Source: CAZWSE01 sp964636575 | Lineage (GTDB): Bacteria > Pseudomonadota > Alphaproteobacteria > Rhodobacterales > Rhodobacteraceae | Length of the DNA stretch: 18,737 nucleotides | Reading direction: 5' to 3' | Assembly (NCBI GenBank): GCA_964636575.1 | Contig: CAZWSE010000066.1 | Span: 1 to 18,737 of the forward strand | Shown: piece by piece, positions 7,327 to 15,481 of the stretch | How the letters are laid out: every line of letters begins with the position of its first letter | How positions within the stretch are numbered: position 1 is the stretch's first letter | Translations under genes and position numbers: made by a program | The notes under the pieces: model-generated | The model's input: the letters and a program-made list of their open reading frames with translations, nothing else | What the model was told of the DNA's origin: nothing | The model's database searches: none

Positions 7327-8691
7327 ATGGATGGAACCGTACTGGTCGCAGATGACGACCGCACCATTCGCACCGTTTTGACCCAAGCCCTGACGCGGGC
7401 AGGGTGCAAGGTCCACGCGACGTCCAGTCTGACCACGCTGATGCGCTGGGTCGGTGAGGGTAAAGGCGATGTGGTGATTTCAGACGTAATGATGCCAGAC
7501 GGGAACGGGCTGGAAATGCTGCCCAAGATCTCGGCAGACCGTCCTGAACTACCTGTCATTGTTATCTCTGCGCAGAACACGATCATGACGGCAATTCAGG
7601 CCGCAGAGGCCGAGGCCTATGATTATCTGCCAAAGCCGTTCGATCTGCCAGACCTGATGAAACGCACCGCGCGCGCGTTAGAGGCCCGTCGCGCCAAGCC
7701 CGCCCCAAGTGCGGCCCGCGATGAACGCCCCGAAGATCTGCCATTGGTTGGACGCACGGCTGCGATGCAAGCACTTTACCGTTTGATTGCGCGGGTGATG
7801 AATAGTGACTTGCCGGTGCTGATCTCTGGTGAAAGCGGGACGGGTAAATCCCTGATTGGGCGCGCGATCCATGACTTTTCCGACCGTCGCACCTTGCCTT
7901 TCGTGACCGTCACAACCGCCGATCTGCAAGACATAGAAGGCCCAGCGCGGGTGCTTTCAAAGGTCAAAGGCGGCACTCTGATGATAGACGAAATTTCGGA
8001 CATCTCGGATGAGGTACAGGCACGCATCGTGCGCATGATGGACGCTTCCGGTGAATATGCGCCGCGATTCTTGGCCGCCAGCCAAACGGACCTGTCAGCG
8101 GCGATGGAGGCAGGTAAAGTCCGCCAAGATCTCTATTACCGCCTCAGCGGAGCCATCGTGACCGTGCCATCCCTGCGCGAACGGGTCGATGACATCCCGC
8201 TGTTGGTCGATCATTTCCTGTCGCGGGTAGAGACAACAAGCGGATCAAAACGCTGGCTGTCAGAGGACGCAGCCGAGGTTATGCGCAGCTATTCTTGGCC
8301 CGGCAATGTGCGACAGCTCGAACACGTTGTCAGACGGCTTGGGTTGACCAGCTCTGCCGATGAAATCAGCCGTTCTGAGGTCGAAAACGCGCTTGGCAAT
8401 CAACCCGAAACAGCGCCTATCCTGCATGGGGGCGATACGGAAAAGCTATCCGATTCCGTGGCGCGTCATTTACGCAGATATTTCGATTTGCATGGCAATA
8501 TGTTGCCGCCCGCAGGGCTCTACACCCGCATTTTGCACGAAGTTGAGGCGCCAATGATTGAAATTGCGCTCTCTGCGACAGGCGGAAATCAGGCGAAATG
8601 CGCGGATTTACTGGGAATTAACCGAAATACTTTGCGAAAGAAGATCACAGACCTCGATATAGAGGTGACACGCCGCCGCAAATTGATGTAA
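7327..8691 (+). CDS. ntrC: Nitrogen-regulation response regulator NtrC lacking GAFTGA
   Basis: This 454-residue regulator has a receiver domain (residues 1-120; acidic D10-D11, phospho-acceptor D53 in VVISDVMMPDGNG, K in LPKPFDL), an AAA+ domain (about 140-370) with Walker A GESGTGKS (168-175), Walker B GGTLMIDE (215-222) and the WPGNVRQLEHVV sensor-2 block, and a Fis-type helix-turn-helix at the C-terminus (GGNQAKCADLLGINRNTLRKK). The stretch between Walker A and B, where sigma-54 activators have the LFGHEKGAFTGA loop, is shortened to LQDIEGPARVLSKVKGGTL and lacks that motif. This matches R. capsulatus NtrC, known to activate sigma-70 polymerase. An AAGGAG Shine-Dalgarno lies inside the end of ntrB. 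Targets cannot be read from the window; amt is a plausible one. Confidence 0.95.
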   Translation: MDGTVLVADDDRTIRTVLTQALTRAGCKVHATSSLTTLMRWVGEGKGDVVISDVMMPDGNGLEMLPKISADRPELPVIVISAQNTIMTAIQAAEAEAYDYLPKPFDLPDLMKRTARALEARRAKPAPSAARDERPEDLPLVGRTAAMQALYRLIARVMNSDLPVLISGESGTGKSLIGRAIHDFSDRRTLPFVTVTTADLQDIEGPARVLSKVKGGTLMIDEISDISDEVQARIVRMMDASGEYAPRFLAASQTDLSAAMEAGKVRQDLYYRLSGAIVTVPSLRERVDDIPLLVDHFLSRVETTSGSKRWLSEDAAEVMRSYSWPGNVRQLEHVVRRLGLTSSADEISRSEVENALGNQPETAPILHGGDTEKLSDSVARHLRRYFDLHGNMLPPAGLYTRILHEVEAPMIEIALSATGGNQAKCADLLGINRNTLRKKITDLDIEVTRRRKLM

Positions 8692-8790
8692 AAGAGCCAC
8701 ATAACCGTGGCCATTCGGTTTTCGACCGGGTCAGGACCACAAAATATAGCGGTACGTCGTGCAGGCGACACATCAATGTGAGGGCAGCGG
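8692..8790 (+). other. 99-bp gap between ntrC and ntrY with short hairpins
   Basis: The gap holds GCCAC/GTGGC (8696-8700 and 8707-8711, 6-nt loop) and CGGT/ACCG (8716-8719 and 8725-8728, 5-nt loop). Neither is followed by a U-run, so no clear terminator is present. I see no strong promoter. GAGGG just before 8791 is the likely Shine-Dalgarno of ntrY. Confidence 0.35.
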
Positions 8791-11052
8791 GTGGTAACCC
8801 GGTCACGCAATTCTCGTTGGGCTAGGCTAGGGCGTTTGCGCCGCGTAAAACGCGTGCAAAACGCAGCGACGCTGGGTCTGGTTCTTCTGGCACCTGTCTT
8901 GGTGCTGGCCACGTTCCTTGTGCTCGGACCGCTCGACCAAGGATCAAACGCGCTCGGGCTGCGTTTGGTGCTGCTGGCAGATTTCGTCTACGTCATGGTT
9001 GTTGCAACGCTGGTCTTGGGCCAGGTGGCACGCTTGATCGCAGCGCGGCGGGCCAAATCGGCGGGGTCGCGGCTGCACCTGCGGCTGACCGGCGTCTTCG
9101 CGCTTTTGGCTCTTATCCCAACCGTAACTGTTGCGATCTTCGCGGTTCTGACCGTGAACGTCGGCCTTGAAGGCTGGTTTTCAGATCGGGTCAGCAATGT
9201 GGTTGGCAATTCACTCGCCGCTGCCGAAGCCTACGAGCAAGAACAACGCGATGACATCGCGGAAGACGCACGAGCGCTATCTGTTCTGATTGAGCGGTCG
9301 CGGCTGGCGGCAGGCGTGCTTGATGACGCCGAAACACGGCAGGTTCTGACCCAAGGGCAGGGCCAGATCCAACGGGGCCTGCGTGAAGCCTATGTCATTG
9401 ATGGCACGGGCGAAATCAGGGCGCGGGGCGATAGATCGTATCTCTTTGACTTCGACAAACCGACCGACGCGCAGGTGTCAGAGGCCGCCGCCAACGGATT
9501 GGCCGTTATTCAAGACTGGGACAACAACGAATTCCGTGCGCTGGTGCGCTTGTCAGGGTTTGTCGACCGCTATCTCTACGTCAGCCGCGACGTGGACGGT
9601 GAAATTCTCAGCCTGCTGGATGAAACCCAAGAAACCGTGCGCCTGTACCAACAGCTTGAAAGCGACCGCGGGCGGGTGCTGTTTGAGTTCGGTCTGCTCT
9701 ACCTCGGCTTTGCGGTGATCCTTATTCTGGCAGCGATCTGGCTGGGCCTTTGGTTCGCAGAACGGTTGTCGCGGCCTGTGGGGCGGCTCACAGGGGCTGC
9801 GCAACGGGTCGGGGCGGGTGACTTGGATGTGCAAGTGCTGGAAGAAGACGGTGATGATGAAATTGCCATGTTGGGCCGGTACTTCAACCAAATGACTCGG
9901 CAGTTGAAAGGCCAGCGCGATACATTGCTGGACAACACGCGCCAGATCGAACGCAGGCGCCGGATGTTCGACAGTGTGCTTAGCTCTGTCACCTCTGGTG
10001 TTGTGGGGCTTGATGCAGAAGGACGGGTGTCCTTCGTGAACCGCTCGGCTGAACGCTTGCTCAACTGGGGTGAAGACCAACAAAGCATCGTCTTGGGCGA
10101 ATCCATTCCCGAATTTGACCCAATGTTCGATCAACTGGTGAACAGTCGCAAAGAGGTCGTACAGGGCGAAGTAAAAGTCATACGGCAAGGGACGCTGGAA
10201 AATCTGCTGGTGCGCATGGCAACACGGCGTAGTGAGGACGGGCGGCTCGAAGGTTATGTGGTCGCCTTTGACGATGTGACCGATCTGGTCAGCGCGCAGC
10301 GCATGGCGGCTTGGGGCGATGTGGCGCGACGCATTGCGCATGAAATCAAAAACCCGCTAACCCCGATCCAACTGTCAGCCGAACGGATCAAACGCAAATT
10401 TGCCCCCAAGCTGGACGAAGACAGCGAACTTCTGGAACAAATGACCGACGTTATTGTGCGTCAAACCAACGACTTGCGGCGCATTGTTGATGAGTTTTCA
10501 AAATTTGCCCGCATGCCTGAACCTGTGCGCCGGCCCGAAGACCTGACGCAACTTGTGCGCGATGCAGTGCTATTGCAGCAAACTGGGCAACCGGATGTGG
10601 TACTGAATGCCGAGATCCCGCAAGACACCATCGCGGCCGAGATTGACGCGACCATGATCAACCAAGCGCTGACCAACCTGATCAAGAACGCAGGCGAAGC
10701 GATTGTCAGTTTCCAACAAGACGGCGCGCCAGCCGACTTTGCCCCGCAAATCCAAGTGCAGATGACCCAAGCCGAGGCTGTCACAACGATCACAATTGCA
10801 GACAACGGCATCGGCCTGCCTGAGGACCGCGCACGGCTGTTTGAGCCCTACGTTACCACACGAAGCGAAGGGACCGGCCTTGGCCTGCCCATCGTGAAGA
10901 AGATCATCGAAGAACACGGCGGCACCCTAACGCTCGAAGATGCGCCTGTGTTCGACGACAATACCCGTTTCGGAGCAATGGCAGTGGTCACGCTGCCAAC
11001 TGCTCCGCTTTCCACCCTAATCAGTAACAATAGCAAAGAGGCGGCAGAGTGA
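8791..11052 (+). CDS. ntrY: Membrane sensor histidine kinase NtrY
   Basis: NtrY is the inner-membrane kinase paired with NtrX, linked in alphaproteobacteria to nitrogen and redox or oxygen signalling. The 753-residue protein has three N-terminal membrane helices (about 25-47, 56-80, 98-122), an extracytoplasmic region (about 123-293), a fourth helix (about 296-322), then HAMP (about 323-375), PAS (about 385-500), HisKA with H517 in RRIAHEIKNPLTPIQLSAER, and HATPase with NLIKNAGEA, IADNGIGLPED, FEPYVTTRSEGTGLGLPIV. The start is GTG 8791: an in-frame TGA lies at 8779-8781, so no earlier start is possible, and GAGGG sits 6 nt upstream. ntrX follows after 3 bp. The sensed signal is not evident. 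Confidence 0.95.
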   Translation: MVTRSRNSRWARLGRLRRVKRVQNAATLGLVLLAPVLVLATFLVLGPLDQGSNALGLRLVLLADFVYVMVVATLVLGQVARLIAARRAKSAGSRLHLRLTGVFALLALIPTVTVAIFAVLTVNVGLEGWFSDRVSNVVGNSLAAAEAYEQEQRDDIAEDARALSVLIERSRLAAGVLDDAETRQVLTQGQGQIQRGLREAYVIDGTGEIRARGDRSYLFDFDKPTDAQVSEAAANGLAVIQDWDNNEFRALVRLSGFVDRYLYVSRDVDGEILSLLDETQETVRLYQQLESDRGRVLFEFGLLYLGFAVILILAAIWLGLWFAERLSRPVGRLTGAAQRVGAGDLDVQVLEEDGDDEIAMLGRYFNQMTRQLKGQRDTLLDNTRQIERRRRMFDSVLSSVTSGVVGLDAEGRVSFVNRSAERLLNWGEDQQSIVLGESIPEFDPMFDQLVNSRKEVVQGEVKVIRQGTLENLLVRMATRRSEDGRLEGYVVAFDDVTDLVSAQRMAAWGDVARRIAHEIKNPLTPIQLSAERIKRKFAPKLDEDSELLEQMTDVIVRQTNDLRRIVDEFSKFARMPEPVRRPEDLTQLVRDAVLLQQTGQPDVVLNAEIPQDTIAAEIDATMINQALTNLIKNAGEAIVSFQQDGAPADFAPQIQVQMTQAEAVTTITIADNGIGLPEDRARLFEPYVTTRSEGTGLGLPIVKKIIEEHGGTLTLEDAPVFDDNTRFGAMAVVTLPTAPLSTLISNNSKEAAE

Positions 11053-11055
11053 GCC

Positions 11056-12474
11056 ATGAATGATATTCTGATAGTAGATGATGAACGCGATATCCGTGAA
11101 TTGATCTCCGACATCCTGAAAGATGAAGGGTTCACAACACGGCTTGCAGGCAATTCCGATGATGCCATGAAAGAGATCAACGAAGAGCCACCGGCGCTTT
11201 TGATCCTCGACATCTGGCTCAAGGACAGCCGGATGGATGGCATCGACATCCTCAAATCGGTCAAGCGCGACAACCCTGATGTGCCAGTGGTGATCATCTC
11301 TGGTCACGGCAACATCGAAATCGCGGTGGCTGCGATCAAACAGGGCGCCTACGACTTCATCGAAAAGCCATTCAACATTGACCAGCTGATGGTCGTGATC
11401 CGCCGCGCAATGGAAACCAGCCGCCTGCGCCGCGAAAACCAGTCGCTGAAGCGTCGCGATGTGACAACAGCTGAAATGATCGGATCATCCGCGTCGTTCA
11501 AAGCATTGGTCGGGCAGCTTGATAAGGTCACCAAGTCCAACGGGCGGGTCATGCTTTCAGGGCCAGCAGGCGCCGGTAAAGAGGTCGCTGCGCGCTACGT
11601 GCATGCCCATTCCAATCGCGCCAATGCGCCCTTCGTGACAGTCAATTGTGCAGGGGTCGAACCTGATCGCATGGAAGAGGTTCTGTTTGGTCGTGAAACA
11701 GCGGACCGCGGGGTTGAGCCTGGCTTACTTGAAGAAGCCCACGGCGGGGTCATCTACTTTGACGAAGTCGCGGACATGCCCCTTGGCACCCAATCCAAGA
11801 TCTTGCGGGTGCTGGTGGATCAACAGTTCCAACGGGTCGGCGGCAATGACAAAGTGCGGGTCGATCTGCGGGTGATTTCCAGCACGAACAAAGACTTGGA
11901 CGTCGAGATCAAAGAAGAACGCTTTCGGCAGGAACTTTATCACCGCTTGAACGTCGTGCCGATTGCGGTGCCATCCTTAGAAGAGCGCCGCGAAGACATT
12001 CCGGTGCTGGCCGAACACTTCATCGAAGGGTTCAACACTAGCCAAGGCTTGCCACTGCGAACACTTAGCGATGACGCGTCAGCTTTGATGCAAACAATGG
12101 TCTGGCCGGGCAACGTGCGGCAATTGAAGAACCTGATCGAACGGGTGCTGATCCTTGGAGACGGCTCCGGCCCTATTGAGGCACGCGAATTGCCGTCCGA
12201 AGAAGACGTGGCTGGCGAAGAGGGTCGCGTGGTGCTGTCAGGTGCCTTGGCGACCTTGCCCCTGCGCGAAGCCCGCGAAGCGTTCGAGCGTGAATACCTG
12301 CTCACCCAGATCAACCGCTTTGGCGGCAACATCAGCCGGACAGCGAACTTTGTCGGCATGGAACGCTCGGCACTGCACCGCAAGCTCAAATCGCTTGGTG
12401 TTGTGACCTCGTCCAAATCCGGCGCACGGGTCGCGCATGTGGACGAAGAAGAGCAAGTCCAAGCCGCCGAATAA
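11056..12474 (+). CDS. ntrX: Response regulator NtrX lacking GAFTGA
   Basis: The 472-residue partner of NtrY has a receiver domain (D8-D9, phospho-acceptor D52 in LLILDIWLKDSRMDG, K in FIEKPFN), an AAA+ domain with Walker A GPAGAGKE (169-176), Walker B GGVIYFDE (D236) and RQELYHRLNVV, and a Fis-type helix-turn-helix (GGNISRTANFVGMERSALHRK). The LFG anchor of the L1 loop is retained, but GAFTGA is replaced by the unrelated RETADRGVEPGLLEEAHGG. NtrX proteins of Brucella and other alphaproteobacteria likewise lack GAFTGA, so sigma-54 activation is unlikely. DIWL in the receiver is typical of NtrX. Its gene is followed by a strong hairpin. Confidence 0.95.
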   Translation: MNDILIVDDERDIRELISDILKDEGFTTRLAGNSDDAMKEINEEPPALLILDIWLKDSRMDGIDILKSVKRDNPDVPVVIISGHGNIEIAVAAIKQGAYDFIEKPFNIDQLMVVIRRAMETSRLRRENQSLKRRDVTTAEMIGSSASFKALVGQLDKVTKSNGRVMLSGPAGAGKEVAARYVHAHSNRANAPFVTVNCAGVEPDRMEEVLFGRETADRGVEPGLLEEAHGGVIYFDEVADMPLGTQSKILRVLVDQQFQRVGGNDKVRVDLRVISSTNKDLDVEIKEERFRQELYHRLNVVPIAVPSLEERREDIPVLAEHFIEGFNTSQGLPLRTLSDDASALMQTMVWPGNVRQLKNLIERVLILGDGSGPIEARELPSEEDVAGEEGRVVLSGALATLPLREAREAFEREYLLTQINRFGGNISRTANFVGMERSALHRKLKSLGVVTSSKSGARVAHVDEEEQVQAAE

Positions 12475-12481
12475 CTTTGGA

Positions 12482-12513
12482 GAGGGCGGGCTTCAGTTTG
12501 TAAGCCCGCCCTC
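12482..12513. terminator. Strong hairpin between ntrX and the SnoaL-like gene
   Basis: GAGGGCGGGCTT (12482-12493) pairs perfectly with AAGCCCGCCCTC (12502-12513) around an 8-nt loop. It lies 7 bp after the ntrX stop. On the other strand it contains the last codons and the TGA of the convergent SnoaL-like gene. It can act in both directions, although neither side has a real U-run. Confidence 0.7.
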
Positions 12514-13506
12514 CATCCGCGCCAGAACATCAAGGCCCTGCATTTTAAGGTAGTGCAGAATGTCGATAAACACCCAGTTCTCGGCCAGCTTATCCCCGTC
12601 ACGGCGATATACATCCACCACACGCATATCCGCAGGTTGGGCCGCATTGCCAGGCAGCCCCATATATCCGCCGACAGGATGCAGCGTTAGATTGGGCCAA
12701 CCAAAGAAACACCCGTAATTGCCCTCGGCCATCCGGCAGACATGCCCGTTGAAAATTCGCTCGCCCGTGTGGCGGCGAAACGGTTGCTGGTGCTGCTCGA
12801 TATAGCGGTCAATGGTATAGGTCGCCCCTATGCCCGCAGGGCCCCACCACAACATATCATCCGACCAGCATTGCTTCAGTTCTTCCTGTGGGGTCAAAGG
12901 CTTGCCCGCATTGGCCGCATCAATGTCGCCAATCATGCGGTTGATCAGATCAAGCGTTGTTTGGCCCTCGGCAGGGTCAGATGCGTCGCGCAAAAGCCCG
13001 TCATGGGTCATCGGGCCAGGTTGTACCAAATGGGCACCTGTTTGGGGCGGCAGAGGGGTTAAACCGGCTTGCAGCATCAGATGCAAAATATCGCAGAAAA
13101 ACGCTGTTTCAGCGATCTTGCCGTCTTCAACGCGGTGAAACTCGGCATAGCGGAGCATCGCAATCTTGCCCGTCGGCGGAATGCCAAGGAAAGTTTGATC
13201 AAACAGCCCCATCAGATGGCCCATCGACATGACCCATGTGCCGGTTTTGCCGTCTGTGGTATCAACGCCGGCCAGAAACACGTCCTCACGCCGCTGCAGA
13301 CGGGTCAGGGCGGTTTTTAAGGGCATCCATACAGTCTCAGCGACGGCCTTCGCGCCAGACAGCTCATTAAATGGATGCACACCGCGCCATCCATAGGCGT
13401 CAGCAGTATGCGCCTCAATCACGCGGGCTGTGTCAGCTACATCTGCATGGACAAGGGCTGCGTTATAGGCAAGAGCAACCGCTTTTGCGGCTTGAAGGTC
13501 TGTCAT
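12493..13506 (-). CDS. Tandem SnoaL/NTF2-like domain protein
   Basis: This 337-residue protein has two copies of a SnoaL-like (NTF2-fold) domain, about residues 1-165 and 185-337. The repeat is visible in FHRVEDGKIAETAFFCDILHL (first copy) against YRRDGDKLAENWVFIDILHY (second copy), each closing a domain. The second half also has WWGPAGIGATYTIDRYIEQH, like secreted or cytosolic SnoaL-type proteins annotated as ester or polyketide cyclase-like. No signal peptide or membrane segment is seen. The specific reaction is unknown; the fold serves cyclases, isomerases and binding proteins, and no biosynthetic cluster surrounds it. It lies 15 bp downstream of the lipoprotein gene, so the two may be co-transcribed. 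Confidence 0.8.
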   Translation of the reverse strand: MTDLQAAKAVALAYNAALVHADVADTARVIEAHTADAYGWRGVHPFNELSGAKAVAETVWMPLKTALTRLQRREDVFLAGVDTTDGKTGTWVMSMGHLMGLFDQTFLGIPPTGKIAMLRYAEFHRVEDGKIAETAFFCDILHLMLQAGLTPLPPQTGAHLVQPGPMTHDGLLRDASDPAEGQTTLDLINRMIGDIDAANAGKPLTPQEELKQCWSDDMLWWGPAGIGATYTIDRYIEQHQQPFRRHTGERIFNGHVCRMAEGNYGCFFGWPNLTLHPVGGYMGLPGNAAQPADMRVVDVYRRDGDKLAENWVFIDILHYLKMQGLDVLARMEGGLTN

Positions 13507-13521
13507 GGTCTTTGCTTCTTC

Positions 13522-13995
13522 TTATGGGGTGGAGGTCACGATCTGCCACGAACCACCTTTGTTGCGGATCACGCAGGAATTTGGGGTCAAGGCAGGCAGA
13601 GTTTTGGTGGCCGCAGGCTGAACACTGCGGGCGATGCGGTCGGGACAGGGTGGAATCTCAACCGGCCGGTAGCCCTTGGCAGCCATGCATTGAGCATTGG
13701 CACGCGCGCGCAGGGACTTATTTGCATCATAGCTATAAACCTCACCCTCGATCCAATATCCGCCTTTGGTGATGCAAGAGCCATCTGGTTTGCAAAACTT
13801 GCGCGGTGGGACATATCGGGGCGGGGTGGTGCGGATCTGGGTTGCAACAGGAACGTCCCGCAAGGCCCTGATTTCACAGGCTGTTGTGTCAGACTGCAGC
13901 CGCGCCACTGGCACGCCCGTTTTGTAATAGGTGGACAGGGGCAAACAGCCCGAAAGGGTTAAAACCACAGCCGCAAAGATCAATCTGAGTCGCAT
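13522..13995 (-). CDS. Small cysteine-rich predicted lipoprotein, function unknown
   Basis: I do not recognise this protein. From ATG 13995 it is 157 residues, with a signal peptide MRLRLIFAAVVLTLSGC whose LSGC lipobox places the lipidated cysteine at 17. The mature part has six more cysteines, including one in KFCKPDGSC pairing distance and CMAAKGY, plus a proline-rich PPRYVPPRK segment. Even cysteine number fits disulfides in the periplasm, which is inference. The frame is open upstream to 14220, but that would run into trkA on the other strand, and only the 13995 start (or one shortly upstream, MGPDMPHTW) yields a sensible signal peptide. The Shine-Dalgarno is weak. It diverges from trkA. 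Confidence 0.7.
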   Translation of the reverse strand: MRLRLIFAAVVLTLSGCLPLSTYYKTGVPVARLQSDTTACEIRALRDVPVATQIRTTPPRYVPPRKFCKPDGSCITKGGYWIEGEVYSYDANKSLRARANAQCMAAKGYRPVEIPPCPDRIARSVQPAATKTLPALTPNSCVIRNKGGSWQIVTSTP

Positions 13996-14005
13996 AACCC
14001 AAGTG

Positions 14006-14024
14006 TGGGGCATGTCAGGCCCCA
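14006..14024. repeat. Inverted repeat between lipoprotein gene and trkA
   Basis: TGGGGC (14006-14011) and GCCCCA (14019-14024) form a 6-bp stem with a 7-nt spacer in the 106-bp divergent region. It is 11 bp upstream of the lipoprotein start and could be a leader hairpin or an operator. I see no convincing promoter for either gene. Confidence 0.3.
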
Positions 14025-14101
14025 TGACAATTGAATTGACCCCTTTGGGCCTCTCTGTCATTCCAATGAACCAATAAGCCCTAAGGGACACGAGGACCCA
14101 T

Positions 14102-15478
14102 ATGAAGGTCATCATTTGCGGTGCAGGACAGGTCGGATGGCAGATCGCAAGGCATCTGTCAGGCGAGCAAAATGACGTTACCGTCGTCGACAGCAACCCC
14201 GATCTTGTACGCCGCGCCACCGATACGCTTGATGTGCAGGGGATCGCAGGCTTTGCGAGCTATCCGGACATTCTGGATCGGGCAGGGGCGCGGGATGCGG
14301 AAATGATCATCGCCGCCACCCATTCCGATGAGGTCAACATGGTGACCTGTCAGGTCGCGCACTCGGTTTTCGGGATCAACCGCAAGATCGCACGGCTGCG
14401 CAGCCAGTCTTACCTTGATGTGATCTATTCCGATCTCTACCGCCGCGATCACATGCCGATTGATGTGGTGATCTCGCCCGAAAAAGAAGTCGCCGCCGCC
14501 GCCATGCAGCGTCTGTCTGCCACAGCCGCCTTTGACACCGAAACCTTCATGGAAGGCAAAGCCCAGCTTCTCGGCATCACCATCGAAGACGATTGCCCCG
14601 TCATAAACACTCCGCTTCGCCAGTTGACCGATCTTTTCTCGACGTTGCGGGTCATCGTGGTAGGGGTGCGCCGTGAAGGCACGCTTTTTGCCCCTGAATC
14701 CGGCGATCAGCTGTTCAAAGGCGATGATTGCTACGTTTTTGCCCATGTGGATGACATCCAGCGCACCATGGAAGTCTTCGGCAAGGCCATGAACAAGCAA
14801 GAGCGCATCGTGATCGTCGGTGGTGGCAACGTCGGGCTGACCGTGGCCCATGCCGTTGAAAACCTACCCGACCGTATCCGCGCAAAAGTGATTGAGAAGA
14901 ACCGCAAATGCGCCGAACGCGCGGCAGCGGCTCTTGAACGAACGATTGTGCTCAACGGGGACGGGCTGGACAGCGCGTTGCTGGCCGAGGCTGGCATTGC
15001 CCGTGCCGATGCCATGCTGGCCGTGACCGACGACGACAAAACCAACATGCTGGCCGCTGTGCGCGCCAAGGCCGAAGGCTGCCCCTATGCCATCGCGCTC
15101 ATCAACGACCCGACACTGGTGCCGCTGATGGGCCCGCTTGGCATTGACGCCTATATCAACCCGCGTGCCACAACCGTTTCCAGCATCTTGCGCCACATCC
15201 GACACGGACGTGTGCGCGCGGTCTATTCCATAGGCGACGCCGAAGCCGAGGTGATCGAGGCCGAAGTGCTCTCCACATCTCCAATGGCCGGCCAAAAACT
15301 GCGCAATATCGACTTCCCTGAAGGCGTGCTTGTCGGTGCAATCCAAAAAGGCGATGAAGTCATCCGCCCCGAAGGCAGTACACGCATCGAAGAAGGCGAC
15401 GTGATTGCTATTTTCGCCATGGCCAAAGACGTGCCAGAGGTCGAACGCCTGATGCAAGTCACCATCGATTTCTTCTAA
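14102..15478 (+). CDS. trkA: Trk K+ uptake regulatory subunit TrkA
   Basis: TrkA is the cytoplasmic NAD(H)-binding subunit that gates the TrkH potassium channel. The 458-residue protein has two RCK halves: the first begins MKVIICGAGQVGWQIARHL with the acidic DS residue closing the Rossmann site, and the second begins near residue 236 with RIVIVGGGNVGLTVAH. Each RCK_N domain is followed by a TrkA_C domain (LLGITI... and ALS-MAGQKLRNIDFPEGVLVGAI). Length matches the double-RCK TrkA of E. coli. AGGA lies upstream of the ATG at good spacing. trkH follows after 3 bp, so the two subunits are co-expressed. Confidence 0.95.
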   Translation: MKVIICGAGQVGWQIARHLSGEQNDVTVVDSNPDLVRRATDTLDVQGIAGFASYPDILDRAGARDAEMIIAATHSDEVNMVTCQVAHSVFGINRKIARLRSQSYLDVIYSDLYRRDHMPIDVVISPEKEVAAAAMQRLSATAAFDTETFMEGKAQLLGITIEDDCPVINTPLRQLTDLFSTLRVIVVGVRREGTLFAPESGDQLFKGDDCYVFAHVDDIQRTMEVFGKAMNKQERIVIVGGGNVGLTVAHAVENLPDRIRAKVIEKNRKCAERAAAALERTIVLNGDGLDSALLAEAGIARADAMLAVTDDDKTNMLAAVRAKAEGCPYAIALINDPTLVPLMGPLGIDAYINPRATTVSSILRHIRHGRVRAVYSIGDAEAEVIEAEVLSTSPMAGQKLRNIDFPEGVLVGAIQKGDEVIRPEGSTRIEEGDVIAIFAMAKDVPEVERLMQVTIDFF

Positions 15479-15481
15479 TCC

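Noticed and set aside
9553..10341. A 262-codon minus-strand frame inside ntrY, and others like it (4486-5061, 5919-6704, 14864-15607)
   Set aside because: All lie wholly or mostly opposite well-supported genes and lack domains or ribosome sites, so they are shadows.
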